A DNA stretch of 64,000 nt, taken from NCBI GenBank assembly GCA_036494465.1, contig DASXOJ010000051.1, forward strand, positions 3,386-67,385, written 5' to 3'. This document shows positions 40,073-48,715 of the stretch, one piece after another (positions within the stretch are counted from its first letter, which is position 1; every line of letters starts with the position of its first letter). The position numbers and the translations under genes were made by a program. The notes under the pieces are model-generated. The model saw only the letters and a program-made list of their open reading frames with translations, made no database searches and was not told the DNA's origin. Source of the stretch: CAJCJE01 sp036494465 (GTDB lineage Bacteria; Actinomycetota; Actinomycetes; Mycobacteriales; Pseudonocardiaceae).

Positions 40073-41613
40073 ACACTGTATACATACCGCGCGATTCGGC
40101 AGCTCGATCGGTCGGCGCGGATGAGGTTGCCAGTGCGGTTCAGGCGGCCGGGCCGGAGATTCGACTGGTGCGCAACGGGTCGCGTGGCGCGCTGTGGCTC
40201 GAACCCCTTGTCGAGGTGGATACGCCGCGGGGGCGGGTCGGTTATGGGCCGGTACGGCCAGAGGATGTGGAGGTACTGCTCGCGTCGGGGATGCTGGCGG
40301 GCGCGGATCATCCGCTGTGTGTTGGTGTTGTCGACGAGCTGCCCTGGTTGGCGCATCAGGATCGGATCACCTTCGCCAGGATGGGCGTCACCGATCCACT
40401 GTCTACTACGGACTATGAAGCCAATGGCGGGCTTGCTGGACTGCGGGCCGCCTTGGCGCGGGCGCCGGGTGATGTCGTTACCGAGGTGACCGACTCGGGG
40501 TTGCGCGGGCGCGGCGGCGCGGGCTTCCCCGCCGGAATCAAGTGGCAGACGGTGCTGGGCAGGCCGGACGCGCTGAAGTTCGTCTGCTGCAACGCGGACG
40601 AGGGCGACAGCGGCACCTTCGCGGACCGGATGGTGCTGGAGGGCGACCCGTTCCTGTTGATCGAGGGCATGACCATCGCCGCGCACGCGGTCGGCGCCAC
40701 CGAGGGCTACATCTACCTGCGCTCCGAATATCCGGACGCGATCGCGACCGTTCGCCGGGCCATCCGGATCGCGCGTGAGGCGGGCTGGCTCGGCAATCAC
40801 ATCCTCGGTTCCGATCTGCACTTCGACATCTATCTGCGGGTGGGTGCGGGTGCCTATATCTGCGGCGAGGAAACATCGATGCTGGAGAGCCTGGAGGGCA
40901 AACGCGGCATGGTCCGGGCCAAGCCGCCGATCCCGGCGATCAACGGTCTGTTCGGTCAGCCGACAGTCGTCAACAATGTGCTGACCTTCTCGGCGGTGCC
41001 GACCATTCTCGCGCATGGTGCTGCCGCGTATGCCGAGTTCGGTGTCGAGCGTTCGCGCGGGACGCAGGTCTTCCAGTTGGGCGGCAATATCGCGCGCGGC
41101 GGCATCGTGGAGACCGCGTTCGGCATCACGTTGCGGGAACTGATCGAGGACTACGGCGGGGGCACGCGGTCGGGGCGGCCGGTGCGCGCGGTGCAGGTCG
41201 GTGGGCCACTTGGCGCTTACCTGCCAGAATCGCACTTCGATCTGCCGATGGACTACGAAGCGTTCGCGGCGGCGGGGGCGATGCTCGGGCACGGCGGCAT
41301 CGTGGTGTTCGACGACACCGTGGACATGGCGCGGCAGGCCCGCTTCGCGATGGAGTTCTGCGCCGAGGAGTCCTGCGGCAAGTGCACACCGTGCCGGGTC
41401 GGTTCGGTGCGCGGCGTCGAGGTGATAGACAAGATCATCGCGGGCACGCACCGCGACGAGAATCTGGCGCTGCTCGAAGACCTCTGCGAGGTCATGACCG
41501 ACGGGTCGCTGTGCGCGATGGGCGGGCTGACCCCGCTCCCGGTGCGCAGCGCCATCACCCACTTTCCCGACGATTTTCTGGCTCGCGACCCGAAACTGGA
41601 GGGCGCACGATGA
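40069..41613 (+). CDS. fdsB: NAD-dependent formate dehydrogenase beta subunit (NuoF-like diaphorase)
   Basis: 514 residues. A thioredoxin-like N-terminal part (about 1-110) precedes the NuoF core: GLRGRGGAGFPAGIKW (FMN/NADH glycine-rich), CCNADEGDSGTFADR and the [4Fe-4S] motif ESCGKCTPCRVG. It reduces NAD+ with electrons from formate. A TGTATACA site lies at codons 3-6. Overlaps fdsG and fdsA by 4 bases each. Confidence 0.92.
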   Translation: MNTVYIPRDSAARSVGADEVASAVQAAGPEIRLVRNGSRGALWLEPLVEVDTPRGRVGYGPVRPEDVEVLLASGMLAGADHPLCVGVVDELPWLAHQDRITFARMGVTDPLSTTDYEANGGLAGLRAALARAPGDVVTEVTDSGLRGRGGAGFPAGIKWQTVLGRPDALKFVCCNADEGDSGTFADRMVLEGDPFLLIEGMTIAAHAVGATEGYIYLRSEYPDAIATVRRAIRIAREAGWLGNHILGSDLHFDIYLRVGAGAYICGEETSMLESLEGKRGMVRAKPPIPAINGLFGQPTVVNNVLTFSAVPTILAHGAAAYAEFGVERSRGTQVFQLGGNIARGGIVETAFGITLRELIEDYGGGTRSGRPVRAVQVGGPLGAYLPESHFDLPMDYEAFAAAGAMLGHGGIVVFDDTVDMARQARFAMEFCAEESCGKCTPCRVGSVRGVEVIDKIIAGTHRDENLALLEDLCEVMTDGSLCAMGGLTPLPVRSAITHFPDDFLARDPKLEGAR

Positions 41614-44393
41614 CCCTGCTCAAGGAACCCGATCGCGGCACCCCGGCCAAGCCTGGCGCACCGACCGTCACGGTCGAGGTCGACGGCCTCCCGGTGGCGG
41701 TGCCGGATGGCACGTCGGTGCTGCGCGCCGCGTCGCTGGCCGGTGTGGACATTCCGAAACTGTGCGCGACGGACAGCCTGGAGGCGTTCGGGTCGTGCCG
41801 GTTGTGCCTGGTGGAGATCGAGGGCAGGCGCGGCACGCCAGCGTCGTGTACGACCCCGGTCGCGGACGGCATGCGGATCAGCACGCAGACGCCGAAGCTG
41901 GAGAAGCTGCGGCAGGGCGTCATGGAGCTCTACATCTCCGATCATCCGCTGGACTGCCTGACCTGCTCGGCGAACGGTGACTGCGAACTCCAGGACATGT
42001 CCGGCGCGGTCGGCCTGCGGCAGGTCCGCTACGGGGACGACGGCGCGAACCACCGCGATGCGGTCAAGGACGCGAGCAATCCGTACTTCGATTTCGATCC
42101 CGCGAAGTGCATCGCGTGTTCGCGCTGCGTGCGGGCGTGTGGGGAGGTTCAGGGCACGTTCGCGCTGACCATCGAGGGACGCGGGTTCGAGTCCAAGGTG
42201 TCGGCGGGTGCCGGTGAGTCCTTTTTGGACTCCGAGTGCGTCTCGTGCGGGGCGTGCGTGCAGGCTTGTCCGACGGCCACCTTGCAGGAGAAGTCGGTTG
42301 TGCAGTTGGGTATGCCGTCCCGGTCGGTGATCACCACATGTGCTTACTGTGGCGTCGGATGTTCGTTCAAGGCGGAGCTGCGCGGCGATGAGCTGGTGCG
42401 CATGGTGCCGTACAAGGACGGCGGTGCCAACGAGGGGCACTCGTGCGTGAAGGGGCGCTTCGCGTTCGGCTATGCCAGTCACCCGGACCGCAAGCTCAAG
42501 CCGATGGTGCGCGACACGATCAGCGACCCGTGGCGCGAGGTCGAGTGGGACGAGGCCATCCAGGCGGTCGCCGATCGCATGCGCGACATCCAACGCCGCC
42601 ACGGCGCGGGTTCGATCGGTGCGATCTCGTCCTCGCGGTGCACCAACGAAGAGGTCTGGGTCGTGCAGAAGATGGTGCGCGCGGCGTTTGGCAACAACAA
42701 CGTGGACACCTGCGCGCGGGTATGCCATTCGCCGACCGGTTACGGTCTCAAGCAGACCTTCGGTGAATCGGCGGGCACCCAGGACTTCAAGTCGGTCGCC
42801 GCCGCTGACGTGATCATGGTGATCGGTGCCAACCCGACCGATGCGCATCCGGTGTTCGGGTCGCGGATGAAGCGCAGGCTGCGCGACGGCGCCCGGCTCA
42901 TCGTGATCGACCCGCGCCGGATCGACCTGGTCCGGTCCCCGCACATCACGGCCGACTACCACCTGCGGCTCAAGCCGAGCACGAACGTCGCGGTGATCAA
43001 TGCCATGGCGCATGTGGTGGTCACCGAGGGCCTGATCGACGAGGAGTTCGTCAACGAGCGCTGTGCGGGTTACCCGGACTGGGCGGAACTGGTGGCGCGG
43101 CCGGACAACAGTCCTGAGGCCGTTGAAGCGATCACCGGTGTGCCCGCCGACGAACTGCGGGCGGCGGCCCGGTTGTACGCGACCGGCGGCAACGGCGCGA
43201 TCTACTACGGTCTCGGCGTCACCGAACACAGCCAGGGCTCGACGATGGTCATGGGCATGGCGAACCTGGCGATGGCCTGCGGCAACATCGGTCGCGACGG
43301 TGTCGGGGTGAACCCGCTGCGCGGTCAGAACAACGTGCAGGGTTCGTGTGACATGGGCTCGTTCCCGCATGAACTGCCCGGTTACCGGCACGTCTCCGAC
43401 GACGCGGTGCGCACGGTGTTCGACCGGCACTGGGGGAGCAGCATCCAGCCCGAACCGGGCCTGCGCATTCCCAACATGTTCGACGCCGCCATCGACGGCA
43501 GCTTCCACGGTTTGTTCGTGCAGGGCGAGGACATCGCGCAGTCCGACCCGAACCTGCAACACGTGACCGCCGCGCTGAGCGCGATGGAACTCGTTGTGGT
43601 GCAGGACCTGTTCCTCAACGAGACCGCCAAGTTCGCGCACGTGTTCCTGCCCGGCGCGTCGTTCCTGGAGAAGGATGGCACCTTCACCAACGCGGAACGG
43701 CGGATCAACCGGGTCCGCGCGGTGATGAAACCCAGGACCGGCAAACACGAATGGCAGATCGTCTGCGAAATCGCCACCGCGATGGGCTATCCGATGTCGT
43801 ATGACCATCCGAGCGAGATCATGGACGAGATCGCCGAACTCACGCCGACCTTCGCCGGTGTCTCGTTCGAGGTGATCGACAAGCTGGGCAGCGTGCAGTG
43901 GCCGTGCAACCCGAAGGCGCCCGCGGGCACGCCGATCATGCACATCGACGAGTTCGTGCGCGGCAAGGGCAATTTCGTGCCGACGCCCTACGTGCCGACC
44001 GACGAGCGCAGCACGCGCCGTTTCCCGCTGGTGCTCACCACCGGCCGGATCCTGTCCCAGTACAACGTCGGCGCGCAGACGCGGCGCACCGGCAACGTCG
44101 CCTGGCATCCGGAGGACGTGCTGGAGATCCATCCGCACGACGCGGAGGTGCGCGGCATCAACGACGGCGACCTGGTCACGTTGGCCAGCCGAGTCGGGTC
44201 GACCAGCCTGCACGCCAAGATCTCCGACCGGATGCCGACCGGCGTCGTGTACACGACCTTCCACCATCCGGTCACCGGCGCGAACGTGGTCACCACCGAA
44301 CACTCCGACTGGGCGACGAACTGCCCCGAGTACAAGGTGACCGCGGTGCAGGTCGGCCTCACCCACCCGATGATCCCGGCATTGGCGGACTGA
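41610..44393 (+). CDS. fdsA: Mo-dependent formate dehydrogenase alpha subunit, cysteine type
   Basis: 927 residues. The N-terminal 2Fe-2S ferredoxin (FGSCRLCLVE) is followed by DCLTCSANGDCELQD, two [4Fe-4S] clusters (CIACSRCVRAC, CVSCGACVQACP), and the catalytic cluster CAYCGVGC. The Mo ligand is Cys372 in ARVCHSPTGYG (not selenocysteine), with the neighbouring His. The C-terminal domain binds the second guanylyl pterin (TGRILSQYNVGAQTRR). A cytoplasmic FdsA-type enzyme oxidising formate to CO2. FdhD, which sulfurates such enzymes, is absent from the window. Confidence 0.93.
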   Translation: MTLLKEPDRGTPAKPGAPTVTVEVDGLPVAVPDGTSVLRAASLAGVDIPKLCATDSLEAFGSCRLCLVEIEGRRGTPASCTTPVADGMRISTQTPKLEKLRQGVMELYISDHPLDCLTCSANGDCELQDMSGAVGLRQVRYGDDGANHRDAVKDASNPYFDFDPAKCIACSRCVRACGEVQGTFALTIEGRGFESKVSAGAGESFLDSECVSCGACVQACPTATLQEKSVVQLGMPSRSVITTCAYCGVGCSFKAELRGDELVRMVPYKDGGANEGHSCVKGRFAFGYASHPDRKLKPMVRDTISDPWREVEWDEAIQAVADRMRDIQRRHGAGSIGAISSSRCTNEEVWVVQKMVRAAFGNNNVDTCARVCHSPTGYGLKQTFGESAGTQDFKSVAAADVIMVIGANPTDAHPVFGSRMKRRLRDGARLIVIDPRRIDLVRSPHITADYHLRLKPSTNVAVINAMAHVVVTEGLIDEEFVNERCAGYPDWAELVARPDNSPEAVEAITGVPADELRAAARLYATGGNGAIYYGLGVTEHSQGSTMVMGMANLAMACGNIGRDGVGVNPLRGQNNVQGSCDMGSFPHELPGYRHVSDDAVRTVFDRHWGSSIQPEPGLRIPNMFDAAIDGSFHGLFVQGEDIAQSDPNLQHVTAALSAMELVVVQDLFLNETAKFAHVFLPGASFLEKDGTFTNAERRINRVRAVMKPRTGKHEWQIVCEIATAMGYPMSYDHPSEIMDEIAELTPTFAGVSFEVIDKLGSVQWPCNPKAPAGTPIMHIDEFVRGKGNFVPTPYVPTDERSTRRFPLVLTTGRILSQYNVGAQTRRTGNVAWHPEDVLEIHPHDAEVRGINDGDLVTLASRVGSTSLHAKISDRMPTGVVYTTFHHPVTGANVVTTEHSDWATNCPEYKVTAVQVGLTHPMIPALAD

Positions 44394-44600
44394 ATGGACG
44401 GTTCACCCGAGGCCAGAATGGCCAACGACATCGCGATCCAGTTCCGGCTCCTGCCGGATCGACTGGGCGCGGAGGCGGTGGCGGGGCACATCAACCGGTT
44501 CTGGGAGCCGAGGATGCGCGCCCGCCTGCTGCAACAGATCGCCACCGGCACCACTGGTTTGGACCCGCTGGTGGTGGCGGCCGCCGGACTGGTTCGTTAA
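44394..44600 (+). CDS. fdsD: Formate dehydrogenase delta subunit
   Basis: 68 residues immediately after fdsA (TGA ATG). The stretch AVAGHINRFWEPRMRARLLQQI is characteristic of FdsD, a small accessory subunit of soluble NAD-dependent formate dehydrogenases needed for assembly or stability. MANDIAIQF could be an internal start at residue 9. Its stop overlaps that of the convergent small membrane gene. Confidence 0.85.
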   Translation: MDGSPEARMANDIAIQFRLLPDRLGAEAVAGHINRFWEPRMRARLLQQIATGTTGLDPLVVAAAGLVR

Positions 44601-44788
44601 CGGCGCCGGACCGCGATCGCCAGGCTGACCGGCAGGATCAGCACGACCGCCGCCGGGAGTACCCACCAGGCCGGGATCGCGGTCCGCGCGATGCCGACGG
44701 TGATCGCCAGCGCGAGCACCACCGCGACCGCGATCCGCCAGTCGTCGCCGACGACGAACTCGTACAGGGACGCACCGAACTTCTTCAT
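44597..44788 (-). CDS. 63-residue two-span membrane protein
   Basis: Starts MKKFGASLYEFVVGDDWRIA and then has two hydrophobic stretches (about 19-35 and 40-58) ending in RRR. The layout (soluble amphipathic start, VGDDWR, two TMs) recalls small membrane proteins found beside COG4280-type genes. Its ATG overlaps the stop of the upstream membrane gene by 4 bases, so the two are translated together. Function unknown. Confidence 0.75.
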   Translation of the reverse strand: MKKFGASLYEFVVGDDWRIAVAVVLALAITVGIARTAIPAWWVLPAAVVLILPVSLAIAVRRR

Positions 44789-45528
44789 GACCGCTCCACG
44801 CTGAACTGCTTGGTACGCAGGGCGAACATCAGGCCCAGCGCGATGACCGCGACGGCGGGCACCAGCGCCAGCAACGCGGCGTCCTCGCCCGGCCAGTGCG
44901 CGCCCGCGCCTTCCCCGCCCCAGAACGTGCCGAACGCGGTGAGCATGATGCCGACCACGAACTTCAGTGTGTTCTCCGGCACCCGGGTCAGCGGCGCGCG
45001 CACCGCGAAGCCGATCGCGACCACCAGCACGATGGCCGCGGCGGCCGCGATGGTGGCCAGGCCGATCGCGTGCTGGTTGGCGCCGAAGGTCAACACGATG
45101 AACGCGACCTCCAACCCTTCCAGCAGCACGCCCTTGAACGACACCACGTACGCGTACCAGTCGGTGATCATGCCGCGTGCCTGGCCGGTCGCGGATTCGG
45201 CTGCGCTGGTCTGCCTGCGGAAGATCGCGTCCTCGTCGTGCAGCGCCTTGTGCCCGCTGGCGCGCAGGATGGCCTTGCGCAGCCACTGCAACCCGAAGAT
45301 CAGCAGTAGCCCGCCGACCACCAGCCGCAACGCGTTCAACGGCAACAGCGTCAACGCGGGCCCGAGCGCGGCTACGATCACCGCCAACGCGATCAGCGCC
45401 GAGCCGACGCCGAGACTGGCCGATCGCCAGTCGCGGGTCGTGCCGACGGCGAGCACGATGGTCAACGCCTCGACGCCCTCGACGACGCAGGCGAGGAAGA
45501 CCGCGATGAACAACGCGCCGCCGGTCAT
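44785..45528 (-). CDS. COG4280-like polytopic membrane protein (possible cation transporter)
   Basis: 247 residues with about seven hydrophobic spans. Two similar halves each contain an acidic membrane motif: ACVVEGVEALTIVLAVG and GVLLEGLEVAFIVLTFG, a repeated E-G-x-E pattern reminiscent of the FTR1/GDT1 cation-transport superfamilies. A charged loop (ASGHKALHDEDAIFRR) joins them. ATG 45528; the longer frame upstream is antisense to the divergent gene. The substrate, perhaps Mn, Fe or Ca, is inferred only from the intramembrane Glu pairs. Confidence 0.78.
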   Translation of the reverse strand: MTGGALFIAVFLACVVEGVEALTIVLAVGTTRDWRSASLGVGSALIALAVIVAALGPALTLLPLNALRLVVGGLLLIFGLQWLRKAILRASGHKALHDEDAIFRRQTSAAESATGQARGMITDWYAYVVSFKGVLLEGLEVAFIVLTFGANQHAIGLATIAAAAAIVLVVAIGFAVRAPLTRVPENTLKFVVGIMLTAFGTFWGGEGAGAHWPGEDAALLALVPAVAVIALGLMFALRTKQFSVERS

Positions 45529-45579
45529 CCGCGCGTCCCCGGTTGCCGGCGCGCAGGGTCGTTCTGGCATGCTTCCCGC

Positions 45580-46392
45580 ATGAGCACCTCCTACAGACTG
45601 TCGGAGTCTAGCGTCCAGCGTGCCCTGCGGGTTCCGGAGATCACCGCGTTCTTCTGGATCATCAAAGGGCTCTCCACCGCGGTCGGTGAATCCACCTCCG
45701 ACTATCTGGTGAACGCGCTCGATCCGGTGGTCGCGGTCGGGCTCGGCTTCGTGGCTTTCGTCGGCTCGCTGGTCATCCAGTTCTCGATGAAACGCTACCG
45801 GGCCTGGTCGTACTGGTTCGCGGTGGTCATGGTCGGCGTGTTCGGCACCATGGCGGCCGATGTGCTGCACGTCGCCCTGGGTGTGCCCTATGTCGCGTCA
45901 GCGGCGTTCTACGCGATCGTGCTCGGGGTCGTCTACCTGCTGTGGTTCCGCACCGAGCGCACGCTGTCCATCCACAGCGTCGACACCGCCCGTCGCGAGG
46001 TCTTCTACTGGCTGGCGGTCGTCGCGACGTTCGCGCTCGGCACCGCGGCGGGCGACCTCACCGCGGTCACCCTGCACCTCGGTTACGGCCTGTCGATCGT
46101 CCTGTTCGCGGTCATCATCCTGATTCCGGTCCTCGGCTACCGGTTCCTCAAGTGGAACGCGATCTTCTCCTTCTGGTTCGCGTACGTGATCACCCGCCCG
46201 CTTGGTGCGTCGGTCGCCGACTGGCTGGGCAAACCGCGTTCCGTCGGTGGGCTCGGCGTCGGTGACGGCGTGGTCAGCGTGGTGCTCGCGGTGTTGATCG
46301 CCGGTTTCGTCGGCTACCTGGCCGTGACCCGGCGCGACGTGCAGGATGAGCAACCTCACGCGCCGGTACCGGGCGAGCGCCGCGCCCGCTGA
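45580..46392 (+). CDS. COG4705-like membrane protein
   Basis: 270 residues with about eight TM spans. RVPEITAFFWIIKGLSTAVGEST opens the protein and a second similar unit, FYWLAVVATFALGTAAGDLTA, follows, so the fold is an internal duplication. NAIFSFWFAYVITRPLGAS is the third landmark. The family is uncharacterised. It is divergent from the COG4280-like gene with 51 bases between them; both have internally duplicated intramembrane acidic motifs, hinting at a shared ion-related function. Confidence 0.78.
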   Translation: MSTSYRLSESSVQRALRVPEITAFFWIIKGLSTAVGESTSDYLVNALDPVVAVGLGFVAFVGSLVIQFSMKRYRAWSYWFAVVMVGVFGTMAADVLHVALGVPYVASAAFYAIVLGVVYLLWFRTERTLSIHSVDTARREVFYWLAVVATFALGTAAGDLTAVTLHLGYGLSIVLFAVIILIPVLGYRFLKWNAIFSFWFAYVITRPLGASVADWLGKPRSVGGLGVGDGVVSVVLAVLIAGFVGYLAVTRRDVQDEQPHAPVPGERRAR

Positions 46393-46406
46393 TTAGTGTC
46401 GGTGGT

Positions 46407-48068
46407 ATGGCCGAACCAGCGCGTACCGTCGCCGAGTTGATCGTCGAGTGCCTGGAGAACGAGGGCGTCACGCACGTCTTCGGCATTCCGGGCGAGGAGA
46501 ACATCCGCCTGGTCGAGGCGATCTCCCGCTCGTCCATCACCTACGTGCTGACCAGGCACGAGCAGGGCGCGTCGTTCATGGCCGAGACCTACGGCCGGCT
46601 GACCGGCCGGGCGGGCGTGTGCTCGGCGACGCTCGGACCGGGCGCGATCAACCTGCTGCTCGGCACGGCGGATGCCACCACCAACTCGACGCCGCTGCTC
46701 GCGTTGTCCGCGCAGGTCGGCATGAACCGCAGCTTCAAGGAGTCGCACCAGAGCGTCGATCTGGTGCCGATGTTCGCGCCGGTCACCAAGTGGGCCGAAC
46801 TGGTCGCGACCCCGGGCGCGGTACCGGAGATGTTCCGCAAGGCGTTCAAACTGGCCCAGACCGAGCGCCCCGGCGCCGTCTACCTGGCCGTGCCGGAAGA
46901 CGTCGAACAGGCCGATGTGTCCTCGGGCCTGATCCCGTTGCGCATCAACATCCCGCGCGCCGACCAACCGTCGACCGAACAGGTCGAACGCGCCGCCACC
47001 ATCCTCGCCGAAGCCGTCAACCCGGTGGTGCTCGCCGGTCACGGCGCCGCCCGCGCGCACGCCGGTGCCGCGCTTCGCCGCTTCGCCACCAAACTCGGCA
47101 TCCCGGTCGCCACCACCTTCCACGGCAAGGGCGTGTTCCCCGATGACGACGAGCTCAGCCTCGGCGCGGTCGGCTTCATGCGGCACGACTACGCCAACTT
47201 CGGCTTCGACCGGGCGGACGTGATCATCGCGGTCGGCTACGAACTCCAGGAGTTCGACCCGATCCGGATCAACCCGCGCGGCGACAAGAAGATCATCCAC
47301 ATCCACCGGTTCCCTGCCGAAGTCGACCTGCACTACGACGTGTCGGTCGGCATCACCGCCGAGATCGGCGCCAGCCTGGACGCGCTCGCCAAAGCCACCG
47401 ACCGCACCTTCCACGTCGGCAGCGGCGACAAGCGGATCAAGGAACTGCTCTCCGCCGAGTTCGCACGCGGCAAGTCGGACGACAGCTTCCCGATGGCGCC
47501 CGCGCGTATCGTCGCGGACACCCGCGCCGCGCTGGACCGCTCGGACATCGTGCTGGTGGACACCGGCGCGCTGAAGATGTGGATGGCGCGGCTCTACCCG
47601 ACCTACGAACCCAACACCTGCCTGATCTCCAACGGCCTGTCCACCATGGCCTGGACCGTGCCCGGCGCGATCGGTGCCAAACTGGCCCGCCCGGACCGCA
47701 AAGTCCTCGTCGCCACCGGCGACGGCGCGTTCCTGATGAACTCGCAGGAAATCGAGACCGCGCTGCGGATGAAGGTCCCGTTCGTCATCCTGATCTGGGT
47801 CGACGACGCGTATGGACTGATCAGCTGGAAGATGGACCTGGAAATCGGCAAGAACGTGGACACCGGATTCGGCAACCCCGACTTCGTCGCATACGCGGAA
47901 AGCTTCGGTGCCAACGGTTACCGGATCGAATCCGCCGACGAACTCCTGCCGACGCTGCGCGCCGCGCTAGCCGCCGACACGGTCTCGGTGATCGCCTGCC
48001 CGGTCGACTACTCCGCCAACCTCAAGCTCATCGAGTCGCTCGGCGGCCTTGACGAAACCCTGAGTTGA
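46407..48068 (+). CDS. Acetolactate-synthase-like thiamine diphosphate enzyme
   Basis: 553 residues with the full three-domain layout: N-terminal pyrimidine domain (THVFGIPGEENIRLVEAI, TRHEQGASFMAE with catalytic Glu), central domain (VVLAGHGAARAHAG) and the TPP motif GDGAFLMNSQEIETAL...DDAYGLI. Closest by eye to catabolic or orphan acetolactate synthase large subunits. No small regulatory subunit follows, which argues against the anabolic IlvBN pair. Product probably 2-acetolactate, though other carboligation is possible. Its 3' end is overlapped antisense by the DoxX-like pseudogene frame. Confidence 0.87.
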   Translation: MAEPARTVAELIVECLENEGVTHVFGIPGEENIRLVEAISRSSITYVLTRHEQGASFMAETYGRLTGRAGVCSATLGPGAINLLLGTADATTNSTPLLALSAQVGMNRSFKESHQSVDLVPMFAPVTKWAELVATPGAVPEMFRKAFKLAQTERPGAVYLAVPEDVEQADVSSGLIPLRINIPRADQPSTEQVERAATILAEAVNPVVLAGHGAARAHAGAALRRFATKLGIPVATTFHGKGVFPDDDELSLGAVGFMRHDYANFGFDRADVIIAVGYELQEFDPIRINPRGDKKIIHIHRFPAEVDLHYDVSVGITAEIGASLDALAKATDRTFHVGSGDKRIKELLSAEFARGKSDDSFPMAPARIVADTRAALDRSDIVLVDTGALKMWMARLYPTYEPNTCLISNGLSTMAWTVPGAIGAKLARPDRKVLVATGDGAFLMNSQEIETALRMKVPFVILIWVDDAYGLISWKMDLEIGKNVDTGFGNPDFVAYAESFGANGYRIESADELLPTLRAALAADTVSVIACPVDYSANLKLIESLGGLDETLS

Positions 48069-48483
48069 CGGGCGCTGCCGCACACCGGTCGCGATCACCA
48101 GTACCGCCGCCAACAGAATGATGTCCTTGAACACGTACTGGCCCAGCAACGTCAGCGCGTGGTCTGGACCGCTGACAACTGCCCAGTCAACAGGACCAAC
48201 GGCGACAGAATCGCCAATGCCCACAGTGCCAACGGATAAATCGTCAACCGCAACCCGTAGCCGGTGATCAGGGACAGCCCGAGCAGGCTCTCCACGGTCG
48301 CGAACAGAACCAGCGAGACCCGGTCGGGCAGCAGTCCGAAGGTGAGGACGCGGTTCACCGCGAGGACCAGGCCTGGGCCGGACTGACGCCAGGAAAGTAT
48401 TTGACGAAGCCGAAAATGAAGATCACCACACCCATGCAGACCCGTACGGTGATGCTGTGCCGCGCCAGCCATCGATCGATCAT
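48069..48483 (-). pseudogene. DoxX/DUF417-like membrane gene broken by two frameshifts
   Basis: From ATG 48483 one frame reads MIDRWLARHSITVRVCMGV then FIFGFVKYFPGVSPAQA. A second frame continues LVLAVNRVLTFGLLPDRVS and through LSLITGYGLRLTIYPLAL, and a third gives GPDHALTLLGQYVFKDIILL to TGVRQRPS. Joined, they form one DoxX-like four-span protein of about 135 residues. The shifts lie near 48365-48375 and 48155-48185. No single frame is intact. Confidence 0.8.
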
Positions 48484-48715
48484 GGTCAACCTCCCTCGCC
48501 GGACCGTGCAATCACGCTATGGCCGCCGCCCGGCGACGCGATATGACGCGAAGGGCCTAGGTTGACGAGAAACCCCTAACCCGGTGACCTGCGGCAGGAT
48601 TCGTGTTTGCGCTGGTTGGCGCCTTCTACCACGTTGGATTTCGACTTGATGCGGCAAACTGTGGTTGAAAACGTGCGCGGTTGGGCATGCTTAGCGGGCG
48701 ACGAGGAGGTTGTGC

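Noticed and set aside
41253..44366. 1037-codon minus-strand frame opposite fdsA
   Set aside because: Composition dominated by R, H, V and G without any domain; fdsA on the other strand carries all expected cofactor motifs.
48484..48715. Possible promoter or small RNA in the 232-base gap before the kinase
   Set aside because: TTGAAA and TTGACG hexamers occur but without a fitting -10 box, and no stable hairpin or reading frame was seen.
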